Shown: in pieces, positions 44,010-51,726 of the stretch
Layout: each line of letters begins with the position of its first letter
Position numbering within the stretch: the stretch's first letter is position 1
NCBI RefSeq assembly: GCF_050496545.1
Contig: NZ_JBNVZV010000010.1
Coordinates: forward strand, 81,340 to 145,339
DNA: 64,000 nt
Direction: 5' to 3'
Source of the DNA: Phycicoccus avicenniae_A
GTDB taxonomy: Bacteria; Actinomycetota; Actinomycetes; Actinomycetales; Dermatophilaceae
Notes under the pieces: model-generated
Told to the model about the DNA's origin: nothing
Database searches by the model: none
What the model saw: the letters and a program-made list of their open reading frames with translations, nothing else
Translations under genes and position numbers: made by a program

Positions 44010-44767
44010 AGCGACACCACGAACCCGGAGACGAGCTCGGTCTGGACCCAGCGGTTCATCGTCTCCCAGACCCCGGTCAGCAGCAGCAGCCCCACGAGCA
44101 CGAGCATCGCGCCCCCGAAGACCTGGATGCCCCGCGTGTGCCGGCGCAGCCATCCCGAGGCCCGCCCGGCGCGGTCGAGACCGGCGGCGACGAGGAGGAA
44201 GGGCAGCCCCAGGCCGAGGCCGTAGGCGACGGCGAGCGTCACCCCGCGCGCGACCTGCGGGTCCGCGGAAGCCGTGGCCATGACGAGCACGGCGGCCAGC
44301 GTCGGGCCGGTGCACGGCGCCCAGCCGAGCGCGAAGACCGCCCCGAGCAGCGGCGCCCCGAGCAGCCCGGCGCGCGGCCGCCAGTGGATGCGGGCCTCGC
44401 CCTGCCGGCCGAGCCCGACGAAGACCAGCCCCATGACGACGACCACCGCGCCGCCGACGCGCATCAGCAGCTCGCGGTGCTCGACCAGCCCCTGGCCGAC
44501 CGTCGTCACGAAGATCGAGCCGAGGACGAAGACCACCGTGAAGCCGACGACGAAGAGCAGCGCGCCGGCGAGCGTCCGCCCCCGCGAGCGCTCGGCCGCC
44601 GACTCACCCGTCAGCCCCGTGACGTAGCCGAGGAAGCCGGGGACGAGCGGGAGCACGCAGGGACTGGCGAACGACACCAGGCCGGCGAGGGCGGCGACCC
44701 CGACGGCGAGCGGCAGCGCGCCGCTCGTGACGGCCTCGCCACCGGCGGCGGCCAGGGTGGGCGTCAC
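44006..44767 (-). CDS. ccdA: Thiol-disulfide transport protein CcdA
   Basis: 253-residue, six-helix membrane protein that passes reducing equivalents out to ResA-type thioredoxins. The paired membrane cysteines are visible in LVSFASPCVLPLVPGFLG and ALGWAPCTGPTLAAVL. GTG 44767 overlaps the resA stop (GTGA). Confidence 0.94.
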   Translation of the reverse strand: MTPTLAAAGGEAVTSGALPLAVGVAALAGLVSFASPCVLPLVPGFLGYVTGLTGESAAERSRGRTLAGALLFVVGFTVVFVLGSIFVTTVGQGLVEHRELLMRVGGAVVVVMGLVFVGLGRQGEARIHWRPRAGLLGAPLLGAVFALGWAPCTGPTLAAVLVMATASADPQVARGVTLAVAYGLGLGLPFLLVAAGLDRAGRASGWLRRHTRGIQVFGGAMLVLVGLLLLTGVWETMNRWVQTELVSGFVVSL

Positions 44768-45384
44768 GACGCGGCGACCACGTCGTCGACGAGGCCGGTG
44801 AGGGTGGTGGCGGAGACCGGCCCGTTGACGCGGGCCGCGATCCGGCCCTCGCGGTCGAGGACGATGGTCGTCGGCACGGTGGGGGCCTTGCCCTGGAGGC
44901 GCAGCAGGGTGAGGCCGGCCTCGTCGCTGAGGCTCGGGTAGGTGATCCCGGCCTTCTTGACGAAGGCGGCGCCGCGCTCGGCCTCCTCACGGAAGTCGAT
45001 GCCCATGAACTGGACCGGGGCCTTCTTGGCCTGCTGGCCCTCCCACGCCTTCTGCAGGTCGGGGGCCTCGGCGACGCACGGGGCGCACCACGAGCCCCAG
45101 ACGTTCAGGACGACGACCGTGCCGCGGGTCGAGGCGACGTCCCAGGAGGTGCCGTCGAGGAGCGTGCCGGTCATCGTCACCGGCTCGGCGCGGTCGGCCT
45201 CGGCGATGGTCTCGACGCTGCCGTCCCCGGAGATGTACCCCTTCTGGTCACCGGCCTTGGCCTGCGCGGCAACGGAGTTGGGGTCCTCCGAGCAGCCGGC
45301 GACGCCCAGCGTGAGGACGGCGACGAGCGCCGCAGTCAGACGAGGTGCACGGCGGGCACGGGCGGTGCGACGGTCCGGGGTCAC
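44764..45384 (-). CDS. resA: TlpA/ResA-like thioredoxin lipoprotein
   Basis: 206-residue extracytoplasmic thiol-disulfide oxidoreductase that probably reduces apocytochrome c before haem attachment. A basic start and hydrophobic core end in a lipobox, LGVAGC, so it should be lipid-anchored. The redox site WGSWCAPCVAEAP is intact, and the cis-Pro segment PTVPTTIVLD follows. GTG 45384 overlaps the stop of the phosphatase gene (GTGA). Confidence 0.92.
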   Translation of the reverse strand: MTPDRRTARARRAPRLTAALVAVLTLGVAGCSEDPNSVAAQAKAGDQKGYISGDGSVETIAEADRAEPVTMTGTLLDGTSWDVASTRGTVVVLNVWGSWCAPCVAEAPDLQKAWEGQQAKKAPVQFMGIDFREEAERGAAFVKKAGITYPSLSDEAGLTLLRLQGKAPTVPTTIVLDREGRIAARVNGPVSATTLTGLVDDVVAAS

Positions 45385-46052
45385 GCGCCGGCTCCCTTCT
45401 GGGCCTGCGGCAGCAGGGCCGCGGCCGGCTCGCTGTAGGACAGCGAGAGCAGGTCGTCCCCGACGAAGGTCAGCGAGGTCAGGCTGGCGAGCGAGCACTC
45501 GCGGCGGGCCGGGTTGTGCACCAGCGAGCGCCCCTCGGTGGCGAGCCGGATCATCCAGATCGGGGCCTGGTGGCTGACGACGACCGCCTCGTGGCCGCGC
45601 GCCGCGGCCCGGGCGGCGACGACGGCGTCGCGCATCCGCTCGACGATGCGCTGGTACGGCTCGCCCCACGAGGGGCGCAGCGGGTTGAGCATCTTCGGCC
45701 AGAGTCGCGGGTGGTGCAGGAGCCCCGCCCCGCCGGCCACCGGCAGGCCCTCGAAGGCGTTCTCGGCCTCGAGCACCCGGTCGTCGACGTGCACCTCGAG
45801 ACCGTGCTCGGCGGCCACCGGCGCGGCGGTCTCACGGGCCCGCTCGAGCGGGCTGGAGACGACGTGCACCACGTCGTGGTCGGCGAGGTGCTCGGCGGCC
45901 AGCTCGGCCATCCGGTGACCCAGGCCCGAGAGGTGGAACCCCTCGAGCCGCCCGTACAGGACGCGTCCGGGGTTGTCGACCTCACCGTGCCGCAGCAGGT
46001 GCACGGTGGTGCGCTGCGGCTCGGCGGACGGGGCGTCCGGGGACGGGCTCAT
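45381..46052 (-). CDS. Histidine phosphatase (phosphoglycerate-mutase-like) protein
   Basis: 223 residues; branch-1 histidine phosphatase. The phosphohistidine motif is LLRHGEVDNPG, the second Arg is in SSPLERARETA, and the second His is in VVVSHQAPIWM. The substrate is unknown. The same position between hemL and a thioredoxin gene is held by Rv0525 in M. tuberculosis as I recall, which suggests a conserved though undefined link to haem or cytochrome c maturation. ATG at 46052, 54 bp after hemL. Confidence 0.85.
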   Translation of the reverse strand: MSPSPDAPSAEPQRTTVHLLRHGEVDNPGRVLYGRLEGFHLSGLGHRMAELAAEHLADHDVVHVVSSPLERARETAAPVAAEHGLEVHVDDRVLEAENAFEGLPVAGGAGLLHHPRLWPKMLNPLRPSWGEPYQRIVERMRDAVVAARAAARGHEAVVVSHQAPIWMIRLATEGRSLVHNPARRECSLASLTSLTFVGDDLLSLSYSEPAAALLPQAQKGAGA

Positions 46053-46106
46053 GCTCGCGATTGTCGCAAACGCACCTGAGCGTGGCCGACGGGGTTCGAC
46101 GGCCGG

Positions 46107-47429
46107 TCAGCCGGCCGCCGCGGCCGCAGCGCCCGGCAGCGCGGCGAGCACCTGCTCGACGGCGGCGTCGTCGTGCGCGGCCGAGACGAACCAGCACTCG
46201 TAGGCACTCGGCGGGAGGTACACGCCGGCGTCGAGCATCGCGTGGAAGAACCGGCCGAAGGCAGCGGTGTCCTGGGCGCGGGCGTCGTCGTAGTCGCGCA
46301 CCTCGCCGTCGCGGAAGAAGACCGAGAACATCGAGGAGGCGGTCTGGACCCGGTGCGGCACACCGGCCTTCGTCAGCGCCTCGGAGGCGGCGGTGCGGAT
46401 GGCGGTGGACACCTCGTCGAGGCGGGCGTACACGGCGTCGTCGCAGAGCCGCAGCGTCGTGAGGCCGGCGGCGGTGGCCACGGGGTTCCCGGACAGCGTG
46501 CCGGCCTGGTACACCGGCCCGTCCGGGGCGAGCAGCGCCATGACGTCGGCCCGGCCACCGAAGGCCGCCGCGGGGAAGCCGCCACCCATCACCTTGCCGA
46601 AGGTCAGCAGGTCCGGGGCGAGGTCGAGGCCCTCGTGGCCCCACCAGCCGTCGCGGGCGCAGCGGAAGCCGGTCATCACCTCGTCCGAGACCAGCAGCGC
46701 ACCGTGCTCGGCGGTGACGCGGCGCAGGGCCTCGGTGAAGCCCGGGGCCGGCGGGACGACGCCCATGTTGCCGGCGGCGGCCTCGGTGATGAGGCAGGCG
46801 ATCTGGTCGCCCCGCGCGGCGAAGACCGCCTCGAGCGCCTCGATGTCGTTGTACGGCAGCACGATCGTCTCGGCGGCCATCTCGGCGGGGACGCCGGCGG
46901 AGTCGGGCAGGGCGAGGGTGGCCACCCCGGAGCCGGCCGCGACGAGGAGGGAGTCGACGTGCCCGTGGTAGTGCCCGGCGAACTTCACGACCAGCGGCCG
47001 GCCGGTGAAGCCGCGCGCCAGGCGGATGGCGCTCATCGTCGCCTCGGTGCCGCTGGAGACGAGGCGCACCTGCTCGACGGGGGCGACGCGGTCGACGATC
47101 TCCTCGGCCAGCAGCACCTCGTTCTCGGACGGCGTGCCGAAGGAGGTGCCCTTGGCGGCAGCCGCGTGGACGGCGTCGATGACCTCGGGGTGGGCGTGGC
47201 CGAGGATCATCGGGCCCCAGCTGCCGACGAGGTCCACGTACCCGCGGCCGTCGACATCGGTGAGGCGCGGACCGCTGCCGCTCGCCATGAAGCGCGGGGT
47301 CCCCCCGACCGAGCGGAAGGCGCGGACGGGACTGTTGACCCCGCCGGGGGTCACGGCGCGGGCGCGGGCGAGGAGGGCGGCGGAGGCGGGGGCCTGCTCA
47401 CCGGTGGGCTGGGCGGCGGAGTCGGTCAC
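46107..47429 (-). CDS. hemL: Glutamate-1-semialdehyde 2,1-aminomutase
   Basis: 440-residue PLP enzyme making 5-aminolevulinate in the C5 haem pathway started by HemA. It has AVTPGGVNSPVRAF, VSSGTEATMSAIRLARG, HYHGHVDSLL, SDEVMTGFR and the PLP-lysine motif TFGKVMGGGFP, which identify HemL over other class III aminotransferases. GTG 47429 is the start. It leads the cytochrome c maturation operon rather than the hem cluster 4 kb away. Confidence 0.95.
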   Translation of the reverse strand: MTDSAAQPTGEQAPASAALLARARAVTPGGVNSPVRAFRSVGGTPRFMASGSGPRLTDVDGRGYVDLVGSWGPMILGHAHPEVIDAVHAAAAKGTSFGTPSENEVLLAEEIVDRVAPVEQVRLVSSGTEATMSAIRLARGFTGRPLVVKFAGHYHGHVDSLLVAAGSGVATLALPDSAGVPAEMAAETIVLPYNDIEALEAVFAARGDQIACLITEAAAGNMGVVPPAPGFTEALRRVTAEHGALLVSDEVMTGFRCARDGWWGHEGLDLAPDLLTFGKVMGGGFPAAAFGGRADVMALLAPDGPVYQAGTLSGNPVATAAGLTTLRLCDDAVYARLDEVSTAIRTAASEALTKAGVPHRVQTASSMFSVFFRDGEVRDYDDARAQDTAAFGRFFHAMLDAGVYLPPSAYECWFVSAAHDDAAVEQVLAALPGAAAAAAG

Positions 47430-47463
47430 CGCTCCATTGTCGGGGCAGCCGGGCCGGCAGCGG

Positions 47464-47955
47464 TCAGCAGGGGGCGGCGGGCTCGTCCGGCGTGGTGGGG
47501 TCGCAGGCGTAGGCGTCCCGGACGGCCTGCATCGCCTCACCGAGGGCGTGGAACTGCGCCGGGCTGAGGACGTCGACGAGGTGGCGGCGCACGCTGCGCA
47601 CGTGGACGACGGCGAACCGCTCGATGGCGGCGCGCCCGTCGTCGGTCAGCTCGAGGACCACGCCCCGCCGGTCCTCGGGCGCCGGGGTGCGCTGCACCCA
47701 TCCACGCCGCTCGAGGCGGGCCGCCGTGTGCGTGACGCGGCTGCGGGACTGGACGATCAGCTCGGCGAGGGTCGACATCCGCAACCGGTCGTCGTCGGCC
47801 TCGGAGAGCATCGAGAGGAGCTCGTACTCGGGGAGGCTGATGCCCGAGCACTCGAGGTCGCGGTCGAGGGCGGCGTCGAGCTCGCGGGAGGCGCGCAGGT
47901 AGGCGCGCCACGACCACTGCTCCTCGACGCTCAGCCAGCGCACGTCCTCACCCAC
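47464..47955 (-). CDS. MarR-family transcriptional regulator
   Basis: 163 residues with the winged-helix core: LPEYELLSMLSEADDDRLRMSTLAELIVQSRSR (about residues 48-80, helices 2-4) and the wing GWVQRTPAPEDRRGVVLELTDDG. Such proteins bind short palindromes as dimers and often repress a divergent gene. The GTG at 47955 is chosen (VGEDVRWLSVEEQ); the frame stays open upstream as a shadow of the yceI promoter. A perfect palindrome lies at 48060-48077 in the gap to yceI. Confidence 0.82.
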   Translation of the reverse strand: MGEDVRWLSVEEQWSWRAYLRASRELDAALDRDLECSGISLPEYELLSMLSEADDDRLRMSTLAELIVQSRSRVTHTAARLERRGWVQRTPAPEDRRGVVLELTDDGRAAIERFAVVHVRSVRRHLVDVLSPAQFHALGEAMQAVRDAYACDPTTPDEPAAPC

Positions 47956-48059
47956 GGGGCCATCGTCGCACGTCGGCGTCGCGCGGCGGGCGAGGCCCGG
48001 GAACCCCGGGTCGTCCCACGAGACGGTCCTCGGGAGGCGGAATGGATCGCGATGGTGCA

Positions 48060-48077
48060 TAGTTGAAGCGTCAACTA
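48060..48077. promoter_or_regulatory. Probable MarR operator between marR-type gene and yceI
   Basis: TAGTTGA-AGCG-TCAACTA, perfect 7-bp arms with a 4-bp centre, a typical MarR-dimer site. It is 33 bp upstream of the yceI start and 105 bp upstream of the regulator start, so one repressor dimer could control both promoters. Confidence 0.78.
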
Positions 48078-48109
48078 CTGGTCGTCCCACCTCCGAAGGA
48101 GCAGTTCCC

Positions 48110-48649
48110 ATGAGCACCGCCACCCTCACCGGCCTCAGCACCGGCACCTGGACCATCGACCCGACCCACACCGAGGTGGGCTTCGTGGCCCGTCACCTCA
48201 TGGTGAGCAAGGTCCGCGGCTCGTTCACCGACGTCTCCGGCACCGTCGTCGTCGCCGACGAGCTCGCCGACTCCACCGCCGAGGTCGTCATCAAGACCGC
48301 CTCCGTCGCCACCGGCACCAAGGACCGCGACGACCACCTCCGCAGCGGCGACTTCTTCGACGCCGAGGCCCACCCCGACATGACCTTCCGCTCGACCTCC
48401 TTCGACGGCCAGACCCTCCAGGGCGAGCTGACCATCAAGGGCGTCTCGAAGCCGGTCACCCTCGACGTCGAGTTCGGCGGCGTCGCCACCGACCCGTGGG
48501 GCAACGAGAAGGCGGCCTTCGAGGCCAGCGGTGACATCGACCGCACCGACTGGGGCCTGACCTGGAACGCCAACCTCGAGAAGGGCGGCGTCCTCGTCTC
48601 CGAGAAGATCAAGCTCGTCCTCGACGTCCAGCTCGCCAAGCAGGCCTGA
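48110..48649 (+). CDS. YceI family lipid/isoprenoid-binding protein
   Basis: 179-residue lipocalin-like beta-barrel. YceI marks: WTIDPTHTEVGFVARHLMVSKVRGSF, DDHLRSGDFFDAEAHPDMTFRS, GELTIKGVSKPVTLDVE and a DRTDWGLTWN end. There is no signal peptide, so it should be cytoplasmic. Some relatives bind polyisoprenoids such as ubiquinone precursors, which may matter beside a menaquinone cluster, but this is inference. GGAG sits upstream of the ATG at 48110. Confidence 0.9.
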   Translation: MSTATLTGLSTGTWTIDPTHTEVGFVARHLMVSKVRGSFTDVSGTVVVADELADSTAEVVIKTASVATGTKDRDDHLRSGDFFDAEAHPDMTFRSTSFDGQTLQGELTIKGVSKPVTLDVEFGGVATDPWGNEKAAFEASGDIDRTDWGLTWNANLEKGGVLVSEKIKLVLDVQLAKQA

Positions 48650-48687
48650 GCGACGTCACCCCGGCTCCGCACCCTCCGGCGGGCCCC

Positions 48688-48725
48688 CGAGGCCGCCGTC
48701 ACCCCCACGGGTGGCGGCGGCCTCG
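48688..48725. terminator. Strong hairpin after yceI
   Basis: A 17-bp stem, arms 48688-48704 and 48709-48725, with a CCAC loop and a single T/G mismatch; the stem begins CGAGGCCGCCG. It lies 38 bp after the yceI stop. No T-tract follows, as is usual for GC-rich actinobacterial terminators. Confidence 0.75.
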
Positions 48726-48746
48726 TCGTGTCGTCGGACCTGCCTC

Positions 48747-48798
48747 GCGAACGTGTGTGGACGCGCCGGGTTCCAGCGGCGTGTTCACACACGTTCGC
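48747..48798. repeat. Intergenic palindrome overlapping the DUF1203 gene end
   Basis: Perfect 13-bp arms GCGAACGTGTGTG (48747-48759) and CACACACGTTCGC (48786-48798), with weaker inner pairing. The right arm covers the last codons and stop of the DUF1203 gene. Together with the yceI hairpin it forms two stacked hairpins between convergent genes. It differs from the other palindrome families. Confidence 0.75.
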
Positions 48799-49276
48799 CG
48801 GAAGGAGGCGTCCGCACGGCTCGGGCGACGAAGCACTGCGCGAGGAGGTTGCGGACGTGCACCTCGGCGACCTCCGGATGGGCGAGCACCTCGGCCAGCG
48901 CCGCCTCGACGCCCTCGCCGGCCGCGACGAGCCGGTTGTGCTCGTACCGCATCGCCCCGCCGGCGTCGTAGGCGCGCAGCACGCGGGCATCGTCGTCGAG
49001 CCAGGCCGGCACGGTTCCGTCCGCCACCACCGGACAGGCCTGTGCGTGGACGAACACCGGACCGACCTCCTGCCAGGGCCGGGCCGACCCGAGGGGCGCG
49101 TGACCGACGAGCAGGATCCGCTCGCCCGGCAGGCTGCGCGCGAGGCAGCACCGCAGCTGGGAGCCACCCTCGTCGTCGACGGACGGCTCGACCGTTCGCC
49201 CCCAGGCGTCGACCCCGTCGCGGCGCACCGCCTCGAGCTCGTCGGCGGGCAGGGGAAGCAGCAGGACGTCGACCAT
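48785..49276 (-). CDS. DUF1203 domain protein
   Basis: 163 residues, cytoplasmic. It matches the DUF1203 pattern: an early LRCCLARSLPGERILLVGHAPLG, GPVFVHAQACPVV and a C-terminal VAEVHVRNLLAQCFVARAV. The ATG at 49276 gives MVDVLLLPLPADELEAVRR, the usual family start; the frame stays open 27 codons more, across the Zur/Fur-type box, which is unlikely to be coding. It is divergent from the zinc-binding lipoprotein gene. The function is unknown. Confidence 0.75.
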   Translation of the reverse strand: MVDVLLLPLPADELEAVRRDGVDAWGRTVEPSVDDEGGSQLRCCLARSLPGERILLVGHAPLGSARPWQEVGPVFVHAQACPVVADGTVPAWLDDDARVLRAYDAGGAMRYEHNRLVAAGEGVEAALAEVLAHPEVAEVHVRNLLAQCFVARAVRTPPSGERV

Positions 49277-49341
49277 GCCCGTGGAACGCCCGACCCCCTC
49301 CGGACGTGAGCGCTCGCCGCCCGTCGTCCGGCAGTTTAATT

Positions 49342-49356
49342 TGAGAATGATTGTCA
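49342..49356. promoter_or_regulatory. Zur/Fur-type operator
   Basis: TGAGAAT-G-ATTGTCA fits the 7-1-7 Fur-superfamily box TGAnAATnATTnTCA with one mismatched pair. It is 22 bp upstream of the AztD-like ATG, where it would overlap the promoter or leader, and 66 bp upstream of the DUF1203 gene on the other strand. Given the zinc-binding product, Zur is the most likely regulator; the box alone cannot separate Zur from Fur. The flanking AT-rich patch stands out sharply in this genome. Confidence 0.78.
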
Positions 49357-49377
49357 TTCCGGTTTAAGGTCACGGCT

Positions 49378-50661
49378 ATGAACCCGCGCCTGCGTGCCCT
49401 CCGTCCTGCCGCCCTCCTTCTCGCCCCCGCCGTCGCGCTCGCCGGCTGCGCGTCGGCGGAGGACCCGCGTTCACCTGCCCCGTCGGCCACCGCCTCACGG
49501 ACGGTCGGGGGTGACGAGCGCGAGGTGCGCGGCGTCCAGCCCCGCGTCCTCCTCGCCCACGAGCGGGGCCTGACTCTCGTCGACGCGTCGACGGGGAAGA
49601 CCGTGCAGGAGGAGGCGCGCGAGGGCTTCCTGCGCCTCAACGACGCCGGGGACGGGCGGCACGTCGTCGTCGCCGACGGGGACGCCTTCCGGGTGTACGA
49701 CACCGGGATCGAGCGGCAGCCGCACGGCGACCACGACCACGCCTTCGAGTACACCCCCGGCCTCACCGACGTCTCGTACGCCGCGGCGCATGCCGGCCAC
49801 GTCGTCCCGCACCAGGGGAGGACCGTCCTCTTCGGCGACGGCGACGGCTCCATCCAGGTCGTCCCCACCGAGCAGGTCGGCTCGGACGTCGCGCCCGTGG
49901 AGCGGATGCGGACGCCGGCCCCGCACCACGGGGTCGCCGTCGCCGTCGAGGACGGCATCCTCACGACCCACGGCACCGAGGAGGCGCGATCGAGCATCCG
50001 CCTCGTCCGCGACGGGAAGGTCGTGACGCAGACCGACGACTGCGCCGGCGTCCACGGCGAGGCCGCAGCCGCGCCCGACGCCGACGGCGGGGACGTCGTC
50101 CTCTTCGGCTGCGAGGACGGCCCGGTCGTCTTCCGCGGCGGGGCGTTCCACAAGGTGCCGGTCACCGACGACTACGCCCGCACGGGCAACGCCGCCGGCA
50201 GCCCGGCCTCCCCCGTCGTGATGACCGACTACAAGGTCGACCAGGACGCCGACGCGGTCGAGCGCACCACCCGGATCGCCCTGGTGGACACGCTCACCGA
50301 CCGGCTGCGTCTGGTCGACCTCGGGGCGTCCTACTGGTTCCGGTCGCTGGCCCGCGGCGAGGACGGTGAGGGCGTCGTCCTGACCACCGACGGCTCGCTC
50401 GCCGTGGTCGATGTCGAGAAGGGGAGCGTGGCGCGACGCATCCCCGTCATCGCGCCGTGGCAGGAGAAGGACGACTGGCAGGAGCCGGGACCGGTGCTGC
50501 GCGTCGTCGGCGACACGGCCTTCGTCACCGATGCCGAGAAGCGGGAGCTCGTCGTCGCCGACCTGGCGACGGGGAGGGTCACGGCCCGTCACGCCCTCGA
50601 GCACACGCCCGTCGAGATGGTCGCCGCCACCGGCGAGGCCCCGCACGACCACGACCACTGA
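49378..50661 (+). CDS. AztD-like zinc metallochaperone lipoprotein
   Basis: 427-residue secreted beta-propeller-type protein. The signal ends in a lipobox, LAGC, with the lipid Cys at 24. A His-rich motif HGDHDH is at residues 116-121 and the C-terminus ends HDHDH; more histidines occur in AAHAGHVVPHQ and APHHG. This pattern matches AztD, which hands zinc to the substrate-binding protein of the AztABC importer. No Azt transporter genes are present, so the partner must lie elsewhere. The frame stays open upstream, but ATG 49378 gives the signal peptide directly. A Zur/Fur-type box precedes it. Confidence 0.8.
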   Translation: MNPRLRALRPAALLLAPAVALAGCASAEDPRSPAPSATASRTVGGDEREVRGVQPRVLLAHERGLTLVDASTGKTVQEEAREGFLRLNDAGDGRHVVVADGDAFRVYDTGIERQPHGDHDHAFEYTPGLTDVSYAAAHAGHVVPHQGRTVLFGDGDGSIQVVPTEQVGSDVAPVERMRTPAPHHGVAVAVEDGILTTHGTEEARSSIRLVRDGKVVTQTDDCAGVHGEAAAAPDADGGDVVLFGCEDGPVVFRGGAFHKVPVTDDYARTGNAAGSPASPVVMTDYKVDQDADAVERTTRIALVDTLTDRLRLVDLGASYWFRSLARGEDGEGVVLTTDGSLAVVDVEKGSVARRIPVIAPWQEKDDWQEPGPVLRVVGDTAFVTDAEKRELVVADLATGRVTARHALEHTPVEMVAATGEAPHDHDH

Positions 50662-50672
50662 CGCGGCCCGGT

Positions 50673-50718
50673 GTCGAGTGCGGAGGTGGTCGCCCCGGCG
50701 ACCAGCTCCGCACTCGAC
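50673..50718. repeat. Dispersed intergenic palindrome, copy 4 (near-perfect)
   Basis: A 46-bp palindrome in which 21 of 22 arm positions pair around a 2-bp centre. The outer arms are GTCGAGTGCGGAG and CTCCGCACTCGAC, the inner arms GGTCGCC and GGCGACC. It lies 11 bp after the AztD-like stop and 9 bp before the hemB stop, between convergent genes. It is the best-preserved copy in the window. Confidence 0.88.
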
Positions 50719-50727
50719 CGCGGTCGG

Positions 50728-51726
50728 TCAGAGGCGGGCGGCGGCCTCGAGGGCGAAGTACGTGAGGATGATGCTCGCCCCGGCCCGGCGGATGCCGAGG
50801 AGCGACTCGTCGACGGCGCGGTCGCGGTCGATCCAGCCCCGCTCGGCGGCGGCGACGACCTGCGAGTACTCGCCCGAGATCTGGTACGCGACGACCGGCA
50901 CCGGCGAGATCGCCGCCGCCGCCGCGATGACGTCGAGGTGCGGCCCGGCGGGCTTGACCATCACCATGTCGGCGCCCTCGGCGACGTCGGTCTCGATCTC
51001 CCGCAACGCCTCTCGCCCGTTCGCGGGGTCCTGCTGGTAGGTGGCGCGGTCGCCGACGAGCGAGGACTGCACCGCCTCGCGGAACGGCCCGTAGAGGCCC
51101 GAGGTGTACTTCGCGGCGTACGCGAGGACGACGGTGTCGGTGTACCCGGCGGCGTCGAGCGCGGCCCGGACGTGGCCGACCTGGCCGTCCATCATCCCGG
51201 AGAGGCCGAGCACCGGTGCGCCCGTGGCCGCCTGGGCCAGCGCCATCGCGGCGTAGCGCTCGAGGGTGGCGTCGTTGTCGACCGAACCGTCGGCGGCGAG
51301 CACGCCGCAGTGGCCGTGGTCGGTGAACTCGTCGAGGCAGAGGTCGGCCATGACGACGAGGTCGTCACCGACCGCCTCGACCACCCGCCGCAGTGCGACG
51401 TTGAGGATGCCGTCGGGGTCGTCCGCGCCGGAGCCCCGCGCGTCCTTGGACGTCGGCACGCCGAAGAGCATGATGCCGCCGAGCCCGGCCTCGACGCAGC
51501 GCCGGGCCTCCTCGACGAGCGAGCCGAGCGTGTGCTGGACGACGCCGGGCATCGCCTCGATCGGCACCGGCGCGTCGATGCCCTCGCGGACGAAGACGGG
51601 CAGGACGAGCTCGGCGGGGTGCAGGCGCGTCTCGGCGACGAGCCGGCGCAGCGCCGGACCCTGCCGCAGCCGGCGCGGCCGGCCCACGGGGAACGGGGCG
51701 TTCGGGACGGTCGCCCCGGACGTCAC
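50728..51726 (-). CDS. hemB: Delta-aminolevulinic acid dehydratase (porphobilinogen synthase)
   Basis: 332-residue TIM-barrel enzyme that joins two 5-aminolevulinates. Active-site lysines are in LAYAAKYTSGLYGPFR and MVMVKPAGPHLDV. The metal-site region is VMADLCLDEFTDHGHCGVL, which keeps Cys residues where zinc-type enzymes have them. GTG 51726 overlaps the stop of the upstream fusion gene (GTGA); it is the last gene of the rex-hem operon. Confidence 0.95.
   Translation of the reverse strand: MTSGATVPNAPFPVGRPRRLRQGPALRRLVAETRLHPAELVLPVFVREGIDAPVPIEAMPGVVQHTLGSLVEEARRCVEAGLGGIMLFGVPTSKDARGSGADDPDGILNVALRRVVEAVGDDLVVMADLCLDEFTDHGHCGVLAADGSVDNDATLERYAAMALAQAATGAPVLGLSGMMDGQVGHVRAALDAAGYTDTVVLAYAAKYTSGLYGPFREAVQSSLVGDRATYQQDPANGREALREIETDVAEGADMVMVKPAGPHLDVIAAAAAISPVPVVAYQISGEYSQVVAAAERGWIDRDRAVDESLLGIRRAGASIILTYFALEAAARL

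Noticed and set aside
48785..49357. Longer DUF1203 reading frame starting at 49357
   Set aside because: The extra N-terminal residues are encoded by the Zur/Fur-type box and leader and do not match the family; ATG 49276 gives the normal start.
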